NCBI GenBank assembly: GCA_913050325.1
Contig: CAJWZP010000004.1
Location: forward strand, 62,001 to 126,000
Direction of reading: 5' to 3'
Length of the DNA stretch: 64,000 nt
From: an uncultured bacterium
GTDB taxonomy: Bacteria > Desulfobacterota_D > UBA1144
Shown here: positions 47,315-56,373 of the stretch, in pieces
Numbering within the stretch: the stretch's first letter is position 1
Layout: each line of letters opens with the position of its first letter
Position numbers and translations under genes: made by a program
Notes under the pieces: model-generated
Seen by the model: the letters and a program-made list of their open reading frames with translations, nothing else
What the model was told of the DNA's origin: nothing
The model's database searches: none

Positions 47315-48805
47315 ATGGACATATTCTTTTTATTGGGGAATCAACTTTTTCCAAATAAATATATCAAAGATTTTAAAAATAAAAATATTTTTATTATGTC
47401 TGAAAGTTTTAATATTTGCTCGAAACATAAATACCATAAATTAAAAATTCAATTCATATTATCATCAATGAGATCATATAAAGACAATCTTATAAAAAAG
47501 GGCTTTAAAGTTGAATACAATGAATTAAATAATAAAAATTTAAAAAGTAATCTGTTTGATTTTTTACAAAAAAATATTTTAAAAAATAAGTCTAAATCAG
47601 TTACGACTTTTGAATTCCAAGATAATGATTTTGAAAAAAAATTTAGAAAATTTGTTAATAAAAATAAAATTACATGGAACATATTAAAATCACCTATGTT
47701 CATAAAAGATAAACAATTTTTTAAAGAATTTTTATCACAAAATAAAAAACCCCTGATGGCAAACTTTTACAAAAAAATAAGGAAAGATTTAAAAATATTG
47801 ATTGATGAAAATAATAACCCTACAGGTGGTAAATGGAGTTTTGACGAAGAGAATAGAAAAAGATTACCAAAGGATATTCTCATTCCTACAGACTTAAAAT
47901 CAAAAAAAAATGTTCATATTAAAAGTACTGAAAAGCTAGTTAATCAAATATTTAAAGATAATCCAGGTGATACCTCTAATTTTTGGCTAAGTACTGATAG
48001 GAATGAAATTGAAAAAAAATTAGATTTTTTTATAGATTATAAACTTAATTTTTTTGGGGATTATGAAGATTTTGTCAGTCAAAAAAATCAAATACTTTTT
48101 CATAGCGCTTTAAGCCCCTATATTAATTTGGGCTTAATTACTCCCGAAGAAATCATTAATAAAATATTAAAAAAAGATTTAGAAAACAAATTTAGACTGA
48201 ATTCTTTAGAGGGCTATATAAGGCAACTAATTGGTTGGAGGGAGTTCATGAAAGGAATATATGATAATTTTTCACATGATATGGAAAAAGGAAACTTTTT
48301 TAACAATGAAAACAAACTAAAAGACACATGGTACAGTGGTACCACTGGTCTAGAACCATTAGACCATGCTATTAGAAACGTTTTAAAAAATGGATGGTCG
48401 CATCATATTGAGAGATTAATGATTTTATCTAATATAATGAATTTATGTGAAATTAAACCTAAGGAAGTTTACAAATGGTTCATGGAAATGTTTGTAGATG
48501 CTTATGACTGGGTAATGAAACCAAATGTCTTCAGTATGGGTCTATTTAGTGAAGGAGGAATATTTGCAACAAAACCCTACATTTGTGGTTCTAATTATTT
48601 TTTAAAGATGATGGATTTTAAAAAAGGTGATTGGTGTGAAATCATGGATGGTTTATATTGGAGGTTTATTCAAAAAAATAAAACGTTTTTTTCAAAAAAT
48701 CCAAGATTATCAATGATGGTTAGAAATTTAGAGAAAATGGATAAGAATAGAAAAGAAAATATCTTTAGCAAAGCTGAAAATTTTATAAAAAGAAATACCC
48801 TGTGA
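47315..48805 (+). CDS. Photolyase-related protein (COG3046, prokaryotic (6-4) photolyase/CryPro family)
   Basis: 496-aa flavoprotein of the deoxyribodipyrimidine-photolyase-related family. N-terminal antenna domain (about 1-130, beginning IFFLLGNQLFP) and C-terminal FAD domain with IRQLIGWREFMKG, WSHHIERLMILSN, DAYDWVMKPNVF and FATKPYICGSNY. Most studied members (Agrobacterium PhrB, Rhodobacter CryB) repair (6-4) photoproducts and hold a [4Fe-4S] cluster. Here only Cys378, Cys424 and Cys441 are near the expected sites, and the CXXC pair I recall from PhrB is missing. Light-dependent repair or signalling is likely. Confidence 0.88.
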   Translation: MDIFFLLGNQLFPNKYIKDFKNKNIFIMSESFNICSKHKYHKLKIQFILSSMRSYKDNLIKKGFKVEYNELNNKNLKSNLFDFLQKNILKNKSKSVTTFEFQDNDFEKKFRKFVNKNKITWNILKSPMFIKDKQFFKEFLSQNKKPLMANFYKKIRKDLKILIDENNNPTGGKWSFDEENRKRLPKDILIPTDLKSKKNVHIKSTEKLVNQIFKDNPGDTSNFWLSTDRNEIEKKLDFFIDYKLNFFGDYEDFVSQKNQILFHSALSPYINLGLITPEEIINKILKKDLENKFRLNSLEGYIRQLIGWREFMKGIYDNFSHDMEKGNFFNNENKLKDTWYSGTTGLEPLDHAIRNVLKNGWSHHIERLMILSNIMNLCEIKPKEVYKWFMEMFVDAYDWVMKPNVFSMGLFSEGGIFATKPYICGSNYFLKMMDFKKGDWCEIMDGLYWRFIQKNKTFFSKNPRLSMMVRNLEKMDKNRKENIFSKAENFIKRNTL

Positions 48806-50017
48806 TTAAATCTGCCATTTTTTTCTATATTCCATATTTGGATCATACACGTTTTTTTGTTTTTCTAAATTGAAAACTCTTCCTCCTCTAGGATCTGTAC
48901 CCACTCCCGCAATATACATCCAGTTTCCATAATTTGTCTCTGTATCGTAATCCATTAAATATGATTTGAAATATCTAGCACCCGACAACCAGCTTAATTT
49001 GAGATTATTTATAAAATAACTTGCAAAAATCTGCCTAGCTCTATTAGTTATATAGCCTGTTTTTACTAATTGTTCATTAATTGAAAAAACCAAATCATCC
49101 TTGAATTCTAACTTGCTCCAGTCATAAACTTCTGGGTGCTGAATAACGTTTTCATTTTGAGAAATACCCTTAGGATTAAATATTCTCGAACCATGATAAA
49201 AGCCTAATAACTTAAAGTATTCTCTCCATAAAAGCTCGAACTTTAACCAATAGGTTGACTGATTAGACAAAACATTTTTTTCATACTCATTAATTAACTT
49301 AACTATTCTCCTTGGTGATAAAATTCCAAGAGACAAAGGAACAGATAATTGTGATGATATGTTTTGACCATGTATTTGATCTCTTGTTTCCTTATATGAT
49401 TTCACATGTTTTTTTAAATAATTTATAAAATCTTTAATAGAAAACTTCTCTATATCAACTATTCTTTCATATTCTTTATTAAGATTTGAGCGAACTTTAA
49501 AATCTATAAAATTCTTTTTTGTGTCAATGGGATTTAGTATTAGATTGTTTTTTTCTACAATTTTTCTAAATTTGCTAAATGTTTCAGGGAATCCATATGA
49601 CTCTATGAATTCTTTATGATTTATGAGGCTTTGGAGAGGAATTTTGACAATTTCCAAACTTTTAAAACTGTTTTCGATTTTATTTAAAATTTTAATTTCA
49701 TTGTCATATATAGGTTCTCTAATCAATAATTTATCTGGTTTGAGCGATTTAATTTGATAATTTAGAACATTCTCAAAACTTTTATCTATATTTATAATTG
49801 GAAATATATTCTTATCAATTAATTTATGACTTAATGAAACAGCAGAATATTTTTTTAGTTCAAAACGCTTATTAGATAAGTTTTTTAAACCCACTTCATC
49901 AATTTGTGGAATCCAAAATAAAATATTAATTTTATCTTCATGTTTATAATCTTTAAAATCTAAAAAAAGATTATCATCTAATCTATAAAGATTATTTATA
50001 CAAATTAAAATTTTGAT
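48806..50017 (-). CDS. DASH-type cryptochrome/photolyase with a non-canonical start
   Basis: FAD-binding cryptochrome/photolyase. C-terminal motifs STYWLKFELLWREYFK, GYITNRARQIFASYF, DYDTETNYGNWMYIAGVG and DPRGGRVFN match DASH cryptochromes. The first conventional in-frame start is GTG at 49894, but homology clearly continues upstream: in frame before it are KILICINNLYRLDDN (the antenna-domain RLDDN motif) and INILFWIPQ. The open frame reaches back to a stop at 50021-50023 with no ATG, GTG or TTG. An AGGAG site lies 9 bases before an ATC codon at 50017, which I use as a provisional start (403 aa). Alternatives are a -1 frameshift from the overlapping DUF2256 gene, or a base error. Confidence 0.86.
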   Translation of the reverse strand: MKILICINNLYRLDDNLFLDFKDYKHEDKINILFWIPQIDEVGLKNLSNKRFELKKYSAVSLSHKLIDKNIFPIINIDKSFENVLNYQIKSLKPDKLLIREPIYDNEIKILNKIENSFKSLEIVKIPLQSLINHKEFIESYGFPETFSKFRKIVEKNNLILNPIDTKKNFIDFKVRSNLNKEYERIVDIEKFSIKDFINYLKKHVKSYKETRDQIHGQNISSQLSVPLSLGILSPRRIVKLINEYEKNVLSNQSTYWLKFELLWREYFKLLGFYHGSRIFNPKGISQNENVIQHPEVYDWSKLEFKDDLVFSINEQLVKTGYITNRARQIFASYFINNLKLSWLSGARYFKSYLMDYDTETNYGNWMYIAGVGTDPRGGRVFNLEKQKNVYDPNMEYRKKWQI

Positions 50018-50136
50018 TTTTTAATACTCCTACATTTTCTACTGCAATAAATTACTTGATTCCATATTTTTTTCCACTTTTTTCTGTTATCAAACTTTCT
50101 ATTACAAACCGGGCATATTTTATACTCCTTTACCAT
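50005..50136 (-). CDS. DUF2256 small zinc-binding protein
   Basis: 43-aa protein found by translating the gap upstream of the DASH cryptochrome on the minus strand. Cys8/Cys11 (ICPVC) and Cys31/Cys35 (YCSRKC) form a probable zinc knuckle, with FDNRKKWKKIWNQV between them. This is the DUF2256 pattern, a family often found beside cryptochromes and photolyases. ATG at 50136 has a weak TATTTT hexamer 7 bases upstream. Its end overlaps the provisional cryptochrome start by 13 bases. Confidence 0.85.
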   Translation of the reverse strand: MVKEYKICPVCNRKFDNRKKWKKIWNQVIYCSRKCRSIKKSKF

Positions 50137-50193
50137 TCTATAAAAAATATCTAATTTTTTTAAATATTCCTCTTTTTCTTAATTTTTTTTATA

Positions 50194-50199
50194 TATAAT
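50194..50199 (+). promoter_or_regulatory. -10 element, leaderless start of the M42 peptidase gene
   Basis: Perfect TATAAT followed by 6 bases (ACCCTT) and the ATG at 50206. No Shine-Dalgarno site is seen. Confidence 0.5.
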
Positions 50200-50205
50200 A
50201 CCCTT

Positions 50206-51243
50206 ATGGATTTAAATTTATTAAAAAAATTATGTGATACTCCTGGGGTACCAGGTGTAGAAGAGGAAATCGCAAAAATTGTTAATGAAAATATAGCGCA
50301 GCTATGTGAATCAACTTACATCGATCCTATGGGAAATCATATTTATCAAGTAAATAAAGAAATTAAAAATGCTCCTTCTATTCTTGTAGATGCTCATATG
50401 GATGAGGTTGGTTTTCTTGTTTCACATATTGAAGAGAATGGAATGATCAGAGTTATAGCCCTTGGTGGAATAGATCCAAAACTTTTTTACGGTCAAAGAT
50501 TAACAATTTGGGGAAAAGAAAATATTGAAGCAACAGTAGCAGCAATCCCTCCTCACATTTCAAATAAGTCTGATTCATCTGCTACTCCTGTAGAGGATTG
50601 CCTAATAGATACCGGAATTTCAGTTAGTTCTGTCAAAAAACTCATCAAAATTGGTGATCAAGTAACTTTTTCAACGAAATGTGAAATTAACAATCAAAGA
50701 GTGTTATCAAAAGCACTAGATGATCGTGTCGGCCTTTTTGTTTTAATAGAATCAGTAAAAATTCTTGCTAAGAAAAAAATTAAATGTAATTTTTTTGTTT
50801 CTGCATCTGTTCAAGAAGAAATGGGATTAAGAGGTGCAAGAATAATAAATTCTAAAATAAACCAAGACTTCTCTATTGCATTGGAAGGAACGGTATCTAA
50901 TGACTTGATTGGTGTTCCAGCTTATAAGTCTTTAGCTAAACTCGACAAAGGTCCTGAAATTAGAATTTCTGATAAATATTTAATTGCAGATAGGAAGTTC
51001 AATAAGTTTATTGAAAATCTCGCTGTAAAAAAGAAAATACCTTATCAATTAACTGCAAAAAATGCAGGTGGAACTAACTCAACCGCTTTTCAAGTTACTA
51101 ACAAAGGTTCAAAAGCTACCGTATTATCTGTTCCAGTTAGATATCTTCACAGTCCAAGTTCTGTGTGTAAAGTAAAAGATATTGAAAAAACTATTAAACT
51201 TTTAGTTGAGATTGTTTCAAAAATACACGAATTTAAATCATGA
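50206..51243 (+). CDS. M42-family metallo-aminopeptidase
   Basis: 345-aa zinc/cobalt aminopeptidase of the FrvX/glutamyl-aminopeptidase/TET family, which trims cytoplasmic peptides as a large oligomer. Metal-ligand motifs: VDAHMDEVGF (His, Asp), KALDDRVG (bridging Asp), VQEEMGLRGA (catalytic Glu pair), and a final His in VRYLHSPS. TAGGTNSTA is also typical. It is divergent from DUF2256 and overlaps the next gene by 4 bases. Confidence 0.93.
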   Translation: MDLNLLKKLCDTPGVPGVEEEIAKIVNENIAQLCESTYIDPMGNHIYQVNKEIKNAPSILVDAHMDEVGFLVSHIEENGMIRVIALGGIDPKLFYGQRLTIWGKENIEATVAAIPPHISNKSDSSATPVEDCLIDTGISVSSVKKLIKIGDQVTFSTKCEINNQRVLSKALDDRVGLFVLIESVKILAKKKIKCNFFVSASVQEEMGLRGARIINSKINQDFSIALEGTVSNDLIGVPAYKSLAKLDKGPEIRISDKYLIADRKFNKFIENLAVKKKIPYQLTAKNAGGTNSTAFQVTNKGSKATVLSVPVRYLHSPSSVCKVKDIEKTIKLLVEIVSKIHEFKS

Positions 51244-51566
51244 AAAAAAATCCTATAGAATTTATATACCATGATGTATTTGTTAAAGATTTAAAAATCA
51301 ATCATGAAAGTCTTTATTCTTTTTACCAAAAAAAATACTCTAGTTTAAAAATTGATCTTCAAGATGAGTCTTTGCTTGAGACTATTTCTGATCATGAAAG
51401 GGAAGAATTGATTGATAAAATAAAAGTTAAAATAAATTTATATATTGATAATAATGGTAACTCGAAAAATTTAGAAGAAGAATTAATAAATTTTTTCTTT
51501 TCTGAAATTACTGAATCTATCGATTATATATATAATTTAATTATAAGTAAGCAATTAGGTGGTTAA
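51240..51566 (+). CDS. Hypothetical protein
   Basis: 108 aa, hydrophilic, charged and mainly helical in appearance, with no signal or transmembrane segment and no family I recognise. The ATG overlaps the M42 peptidase stop (ATGA), so translation is coupled to it. It ends 57 bases before nuoA. Confidence 0.65.
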   Translation: MKKNPIEFIYHDVFVKDLKINHESLYSFYQKKYSSLKIDLQDESLLETISDHEREELIDKIKVKINLYIDNNGNSKNLEEELINFFFSEITESIDYIYNLIISKQLGG

Positions 51567-51623
51567 AGTTATTCAAATTCATTGCTTTTAGGCTATTTTC
51601 AGTTAAAAATAGTAGTAGTTGAT

Positions 51624-51986
51624 ATGAGTTATTACCCTTTTTTTTTAATAGTCTTTATCTTAATTTTGTCTCTACCTATTTTAATGATAACAACTTCTAA
51701 AATTTTAAGATTCATTATTGGTTATACAAATAATACATCGGATTCTATATACGAATGTGGTGAACCAAGAGTACAAAATTCATGGACTAAAATTCCAATT
51801 TCATATTATAGAATTGCATTAATATTTATTTTATTTGATATAGAATTAGTATTTGTTTTTCCTTGGATTCTTAGCTTAAGTTCACCAACTCCAACTATAT
51901 ATATATCTTTTATCACATTTGTTGTAATCCTGTTTTTTGGATGGATATATGCTTACAAAAAAGGGTTTTTAAAATGGGAAATGTAA
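51624..51986 (+). CDS. nuoA: NADH-quinone oxidoreductase subunit A
   Basis: Small membrane subunit of complex I, 120 aa from the ATG at 51624, three transmembrane helices. YECGEP (the conserved Cys loop), [21 protein letters not shown] are typical. I chose this ATG over an upstream in-frame start at 51582 because it matches the family start. Overlaps nuoBC by 13 bases. Confidence 0.94.
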   Translation: MSYYPFFLIVFILILSLPILMITTSKILRFIIGYTNNTSDSIYECGEPRVQNSWTKIPISYYRIALIFILFDIELVFVFPWILSLSSPTPTIYISFITFVVILFFGWIYAYKKGFLKWEM

Positions 51987-52981
51987 TTAAATCTTTAAAA
52001 GATATTGGCTCATTCATGAAGCTTCCTGGTGCAAATCTATTCGTCACAAAAACCGAAGATTTATTTAATTGGGCTTCTAAATCAAGTCTCTGGCCATTAT
52101 CTTTTGGCTTAGCATGTTGTGCAATCGAAATGATGGCAACTTTTTCATCAAGATTTGACCTTGATAGAATGGGAATGATTACCAGAGCTTCGCCCAGACA
52201 AGCTGATTTAATGATAGTTGCCGGAACAGTAACTGTTAAAATGGGAGAGAGAATTAAAACTCTTTATGATCAAATGACAGGTCCCAAGTGGGTCATAGCA
52301 GCTGGTAGTTGTGCTATATCTGGAGATCATTATAGACATATTTACAGTGTTGTACCTGGAGTTGATTGGATTATACCTGTTGATGTATATGTCCCTGGAT
52401 GTCCTCCTACCCCAGAAGCTTTTATAGATGGTATTATGGAACTTCAAAATATTATCTCCAAAGGTAAAACAAATCCAACGTTTAACGTCAGCCAAGAAGC
52501 TCTTCATAAAGAATCCTGCAATAGTGCTCCTCTTGTTGAACCTAAAGTAAAAAAACAAAAGATACTATTTCAAGATAATTTCATTAATATCGAAGATATT
52601 TATGAAGTAAGTAAAAAATTAAAAACTGAAGGCTATGATTTTCTTAACTTTATCACCGCAACAGATTTTGATAATAATTTAGTTTTAACTTACATGTTTA
52701 CGAATTATAATACTAATCATACATCTGAAGTTAATGTCAGATTAAACCCTGATAAAAAAATTAGTTCAATATCTGATATTTACATTGGAGCAGAGTGGCA
52801 AGAGAGAGAAGTATTTGATATGTTTGGAATTAAATTTACAAATCATCCTAGGCTTGAAAGAATTTTAATGCCTGAGGATTGGGTTGGATACCCTTTATTG
52901 AAAGATTACAAAATGGAACAACCAAGTTTACCCTATAGACCATCGAGAGAGGAATACGAATCTTGGAAAACAAAGTTATAG
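51974..52981 (+). CDS. nuoBC: Fused NADH-quinone oxidoreductase subunits B and C
   Basis: 335-aa fusion of NuoB (about 1-165) and NuoC (about 205-335). The NuoB part has all four cluster-N2 ligands: Cys48/Cys49 in ACCAIEM, Cys113 in GSCAISG and Cys143 in PGCPPTPE. The NuoC part has [16 protein letters not shown] and RILMPEDW. NuoCD and NuoBCD fusions are familiar; a NuoBC fusion with a separate NuoD is less usual. The linker (165-205) is low in conserved residues. The frame is continuous, so this is not a mis-called pair. Confidence 0.94.
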   Translation: MGNVIKSLKDIGSFMKLPGANLFVTKTEDLFNWASKSSLWPLSFGLACCAIEMMATFSSRFDLDRMGMITRASPRQADLMIVAGTVTVKMGERIKTLYDQMTGPKWVIAAGSCAISGDHYRHIYSVVPGVDWIIPVDVYVPGCPPTPEAFIDGIMELQNIISKGKTNPTFNVSQEALHKESCNSAPLVEPKVKKQKILFQDNFINIEDIYEVSKKLKTEGYDFLNFITATDFDNNLVLTYMFTNYNTNHTSEVNVRLNPDKKISSISDIYIGAEWQEREVFDMFGIKFTNHPRLERILMPEDWVGYPLLKDYKMEQPSLPYRPSREEYESWKTKL

Positions 52982-54105
52982 AACAAGATTATGGTGATTT
53001 AGCTTTAAATATGGGCCCCCAACACCCATCTACTCATGGTGTTTTTAGATTAAAACTTCATCTAGAGGGTGAAAGAATTAAAAAAGTGGAGTCTTATCTT
53101 GGATATCTTCATAGAGGAGTAGAAAAATTATCTGAAAAATTAGATTATGATATGATCCCTCCTGTTTTAGAAAGAGACGATTATCTTTCTCCTACCTCCA
53201 ATTCTCTTGGATTTATCAATACAATTGAATCAATGTGTAACATTGAAATACCACAAAGAGCATCTTATTTAAGAATCTTAATAGCTGAGCTTCAAAGAAT
53301 AAGTTCACATCTTGTTGCGCTAGGAACCTATGGATTAGATTTAGGGGGAGCTTTGGGAGGTGGAGCAAGTCTTTTTCTATATTGCTTCAGAGAAAGAGAA
53401 AAAATTTTAGATGTTTTAGAATCAATTACAGGTACGAGGTTTCATACCAATATGAATCAAGTTGGTGGTGTAAGATATGATTTGAATAAAATATCAACAA
53501 AGAAAACTCATGAATTAATATCTTATCTTGAACCTAAGCTTAATCAATATTTTGATGTCATATCAAATGATGAAATATTTATAAAAAGAACAAGAGGAAT
53601 TGGAATAATATCAAAAGATTTAGTTTCTCAATTTGGTGGTTCCGGTCCTGTGGCAAGAGGATCAGGTATAAATTATGATTTGAGAAAAAATAATGCCTAC
53701 GAATGTTATAATGATTTTTCATTCGAAATACCAATTGGTAAAAATGGTGATGCTTATGACAGAACTATTGTAAGAATGAAAGAAACTCTTGAATCTCTAA
53801 AAATTATTAAACAAATATTAGATAAAATCCCTGATGGTCCATTAAGTTCAAGAAAACCCTTAAAAAGTGCCAAGCTCTTAAAGCCTCCTAAAGGTTCACA
53901 TTATAAATCTGTTGAGTCACCTAGAGGTGAGTTAGGATTTTTTATTGTTTCTGATGGAACATCGATGCCATATAGAATGAAAATTAGAGCACCATCTTTT
54001 AGTAATCTTTCAATAGTAGAAAAATTACTCCCTGGAACATTTATAGCTGATGCTGTAGTTATTTTAGGTTCACTTGATCCTGTATTTGGAGATGTGGATA
54101 GATGA
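52963..54105 (+). CDS. nuoD: NADH-quinone oxidoreductase subunit D
   Basis: 49-kDa-type subunit of complex I, 380 aa, lining the quinone site. [36 protein letters not shown] and the C-terminal DPVFGDVDR are conserved. The start appears to be TTG at 52963 inside the end of nuoBC, with GAGAGG upstream; the next ATG (residue 17) would remove conserved sequence. Overlaps nuoH by 4 bases. Confidence 0.95.
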   Translation: MENKVIEQDYGDLALNMGPQHPSTHGVFRLKLHLEGERIKKVESYLGYLHRGVEKLSEKLDYDMIPPVLERDDYLSPTSNSLGFINTIESMCNIEIPQRASYLRILIAELQRISSHLVALGTYGLDLGGALGGGASLFLYCFREREKILDVLESITGTRFHTNMNQVGGVRYDLNKISTKKTHELISYLEPKLNQYFDVISNDEIFIKRTRGIGIISKDLVSQFGGSGPVARGSGINYDLRKNNAYECYNDFSFEIPIGKNGDAYDRTIVRMKETLESLKIIKQILDKIPDGPLSSRKPLKSAKLLKPPKGSHYKSVESPRGELGFFIVSDGTSMPYRMKIRAPSFSNLSIVEKLLPGTFIADAVVILGSLDPVFGDVDR

Positions 54106-55076
54106 TAAAAGAATTTTTAACTTTTGCTTTGCCGATATTTAAGACTTTATCAATATTAATCCTTATAGTCGCCTATTTAGTTTGGCTTGAAAGAAAAGTT
54201 GCAGCCAAAATGCAATCACGAATAGGCCCTTATTTAGTAGGTAAACCTCATGGTCTGTTACAGCCTCTAGCTGATGCATTAAAATTAATGCTTAAGGATG
54301 ATTCAAGGCCGCAAAACTCTGATAGGCTTCTATTTAATTTTGGCCCCATTTGGGTAATGGTAGTAAGTCTCGCGTCTTTTGCATTATTACCTTTTTATTT
54401 TGACAATGAAATGATAAATACGAACTTAGCACTAATGCTTTTTATAGCTATTAGTTCATTGATAATAATAGGAATTTTTATAGCAGGATGGTCATCTAAT
54501 AATAAATTTGCACTTATATCAGTAGTAAGAATTATTGCTCAGATTATATCTTATGAAATACCTTTGATAGTATCACTATTAATACCTTGTATCCTAATTG
54601 GGAGCTTAAACTTTATTGAAATCATTAAGTATCAAAGTGATTTTTGGTTTGTTTTTTATCCTATAATAGGTCAGCTAACTTTCATAATATTTTTTATATC
54701 TACTTTAGCTGAAGGTAATAGGATTCCTTTTGATTTGTCTGAAGCTGAATCGGAACTTGTGTCCGGCTATACAACAGAATATTCAGGGATAAAGTTTGCA
54801 CTTTTCTATCTTGCAGAATATGTTCATCTTTTTGGTATTTCAGTTCTAGCATCTATAATTTTTTTTGGGGGTCCAAGTGGTCCCTTCATTAATTCTAATT
54901 TTCTAATAATTTTGAAGGCGCTTGTGTTCTTTACCGTTATACTTTTTGTTAGATGGAGTTTTTTTAGAATAAGAATTGATCAATTACTTAAATTTAATTG
55001 GAATCAATTAATTCCAATTTCTTTTTTTCTGTTGCTAATATCTTGTTTTATTAAATACTATAAGGATTTTGGATAG
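54102..55076 (+). CDS. nuoH: NADH-quinone oxidoreductase subunit H
   Basis: Membrane subunit linking the peripheral arm to the proton-pumping arm, 324 aa, about eight transmembrane helices. LERKVAAKMQSRIGP, GLLQPLADALKL and AEGNRIPFDLSEAESELVSG are conserved. It directly follows nuoD: the nuoEFG genes that usually come between are missing. Confidence 0.96.
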   Translation: MIKEFLTFALPIFKTLSILILIVAYLVWLERKVAAKMQSRIGPYLVGKPHGLLQPLADALKLMLKDDSRPQNSDRLLFNFGPIWVMVVSLASFALLPFYFDNEMINTNLALMLFIAISSLIIIGIFIAGWSSNNKFALISVVRIIAQIISYEIPLIVSLLIPCILIGSLNFIEIIKYQSDFWFVFYPIIGQLTFIIFFISTLAEGNRIPFDLSEAESELVSGYTTEYSGIKFALFYLAEYVHLFGISVLASIIFFGGPSGPFINSNFLIILKALVFFTVILFVRWSFFRIRIDQLLKFNWNQLIPISFFLLLISCFIKYYKDFG

Positions 55077-55573
55077 TGAATATAGTTAAAATTGTAAAGA
55101 ATGTCTTAAGAAATCTTAAGTTTACTATGGGAAATATTCCTAATGAATCTGTTACGATAAATTATCCTGAGGAAAAAAGAGATCTGCCTGATAGACTTAG
55201 AATTGGAACTTTTGGTTTAACTCAAAATGAAGAGAATGGTGAAGAGAATTGTATTGCATGTAAACTTTGTGAAAAAATTTGCCCATCAAATATCATTGAT
55301 ATTGAAATAGAGAAAAGGGATGGTAGAGGTTTTGCAAAGCGTTTCTTCCTGGACTTACAAAGTTGTATTCAATGTGAATTATGTGTGCAGATATGTCCTG
55401 TTGATGCAATAGTTATGATGAGAGTCCCAGCAAAACCCGTGACTTTAAGATCAGATTTATATCTTACAAAATCAAAAATGATGAATAATGCTAAACTTTA
55501 TAAACAATCATGGGCAAAAGGGAGTACATTGCAAAACTCTCAGAAACCTAAAATAGACAAGGAAAAAAAGTGA
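55076..55573 (+). CDS. nuoI: NADH-quinone oxidoreductase subunit I
   Basis: Ferredoxin-like subunit with two [4Fe-4S] clusters, 165 aa. CIACKLCEKICP and CIQCELCVQICP supply eight ligands. The start is GTG overlapping the nuoH stop; it overlaps nuoJ by 4 bases. Confidence 0.95.
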   Translation: MNIVKIVKNVLRNLKFTMGNIPNESVTINYPEEKRDLPDRLRIGTFGLTQNEENGEENCIACKLCEKICPSNIIDIEIEKRDGRGFAKRFFLDLQSCIQCELCVQICPVDAIVMMRVPAKPVTLRSDLYLTKSKMMNNAKLYKQSWAKGSTLQNSQKPKIDKEKK

Positions 55574-56076
55574 TTAATTTTTTAATAATAATCTTTTCCA
55601 TTATTTCTATTTTATCTGCAATATTATGCGCCATGAGCACTAAAATAATTAGGTCTACTTTTTTCTTTGGAGTAACACTTTTTTCTATATCATTTGTTTT
55701 TATCTCAATAGGTTCAAACATGTTAGGAATCGTTCAAATACTTTTATATACAGGTGGAACATTAATTTTATTTTTATTTGCTGTAATCTTAACAGCTGAT
55801 TGGGACTTCGAAAATTTATCAAATACTTTTAGTACTCCAATTAATGCACTAATAATTTCATTTATTTTCTTTCTCCTGATGTCTTATGTTTTTAACAGTT
55901 CTGACTATATGAATGAACTCTCTAAAAATTTTTCTACTTTTTCAATTTCATCAGAAAAAATAGGATCTGATTTATTTAATCAATGGTATGTTTTATTGGA
56001 AATTGCATCAATTTTATTACTTGCAACAATTATTGGGTGCCTTGCCTTATTAAAATTTAGGAGAGAAGAAAAATAA
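55570..56076 (+). CDS. nuoJ: NADH-quinone oxidoreductase subunit J
   Basis: Membrane subunit of complex I, 168 aa, about five transmembrane helices. MLGIVQILLYTGGTLILFLFAV is the conserved core helix. The start is GTG within the nuoI stop; the stop overlaps nuoK by one base. Confidence 0.92.
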   Translation: MINFLIIIFSIISILSAILCAMSTKIIRSTFFFGVTLFSISFVFISIGSNMLGIVQILLYTGGTLILFLFAVILTADWDFENLSNTFSTPINALIISFIFFLLMSYVFNSSDYMNELSKNFSTFSISSEKIGSDLFNQWYVLLEIASILLLATIIGCLALLKFRREEK

Positions 56077-56372
56077 TGTTTTGGTTTTTAATTTATTCAT
56101 CTCTTTTAATTTCCTCACTAGGAATTTTCATGTTGTTAAGTAAAAAACATATTTTATCAGTTCTCATAGGAATTGAACTAATGCTTAATGGAATAAATCT
56201 TATTTTTATTACAGTTGCAAAAGCGCATCAAAGCTATATGGCTGATATATTTATATTATTTATTCTAGTTATTACTGCATGTGAAGTTGCAATAGGATTA
56301 GCTATTTTTATATTAAATCAAAGAATAAATAAAACTATTGATATTGGTGAATTAGGTTCTCTTAAGGATTAG
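56076..56372 (+). CDS. nuoK: NADH-quinone oxidoreductase subunit K
   Basis: 98-aa membrane subunit with three helices, each carrying proton-path residues; the two glutamates are in IGIELMLNGINL and ITACEVAIGLA. Overlaps nuoJ by one base. Confidence 0.95.
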   Translation: MFWFLIYSSLLISSLGIFMLLSKKHILSVLIGIELMLNGINLIFITVAKAHQSYMADIFILFILVITACEVAIGLAIFILNQRINKTIDIGELGSLKD

Positions 56373-56373
56373 T

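Noticed and set aside
49892-49894. GTG as true start of the DASH cryptochrome
   Set aside because: In-frame antenna-domain sequence continues 41 codons upstream, so this start would remove conserved residues.
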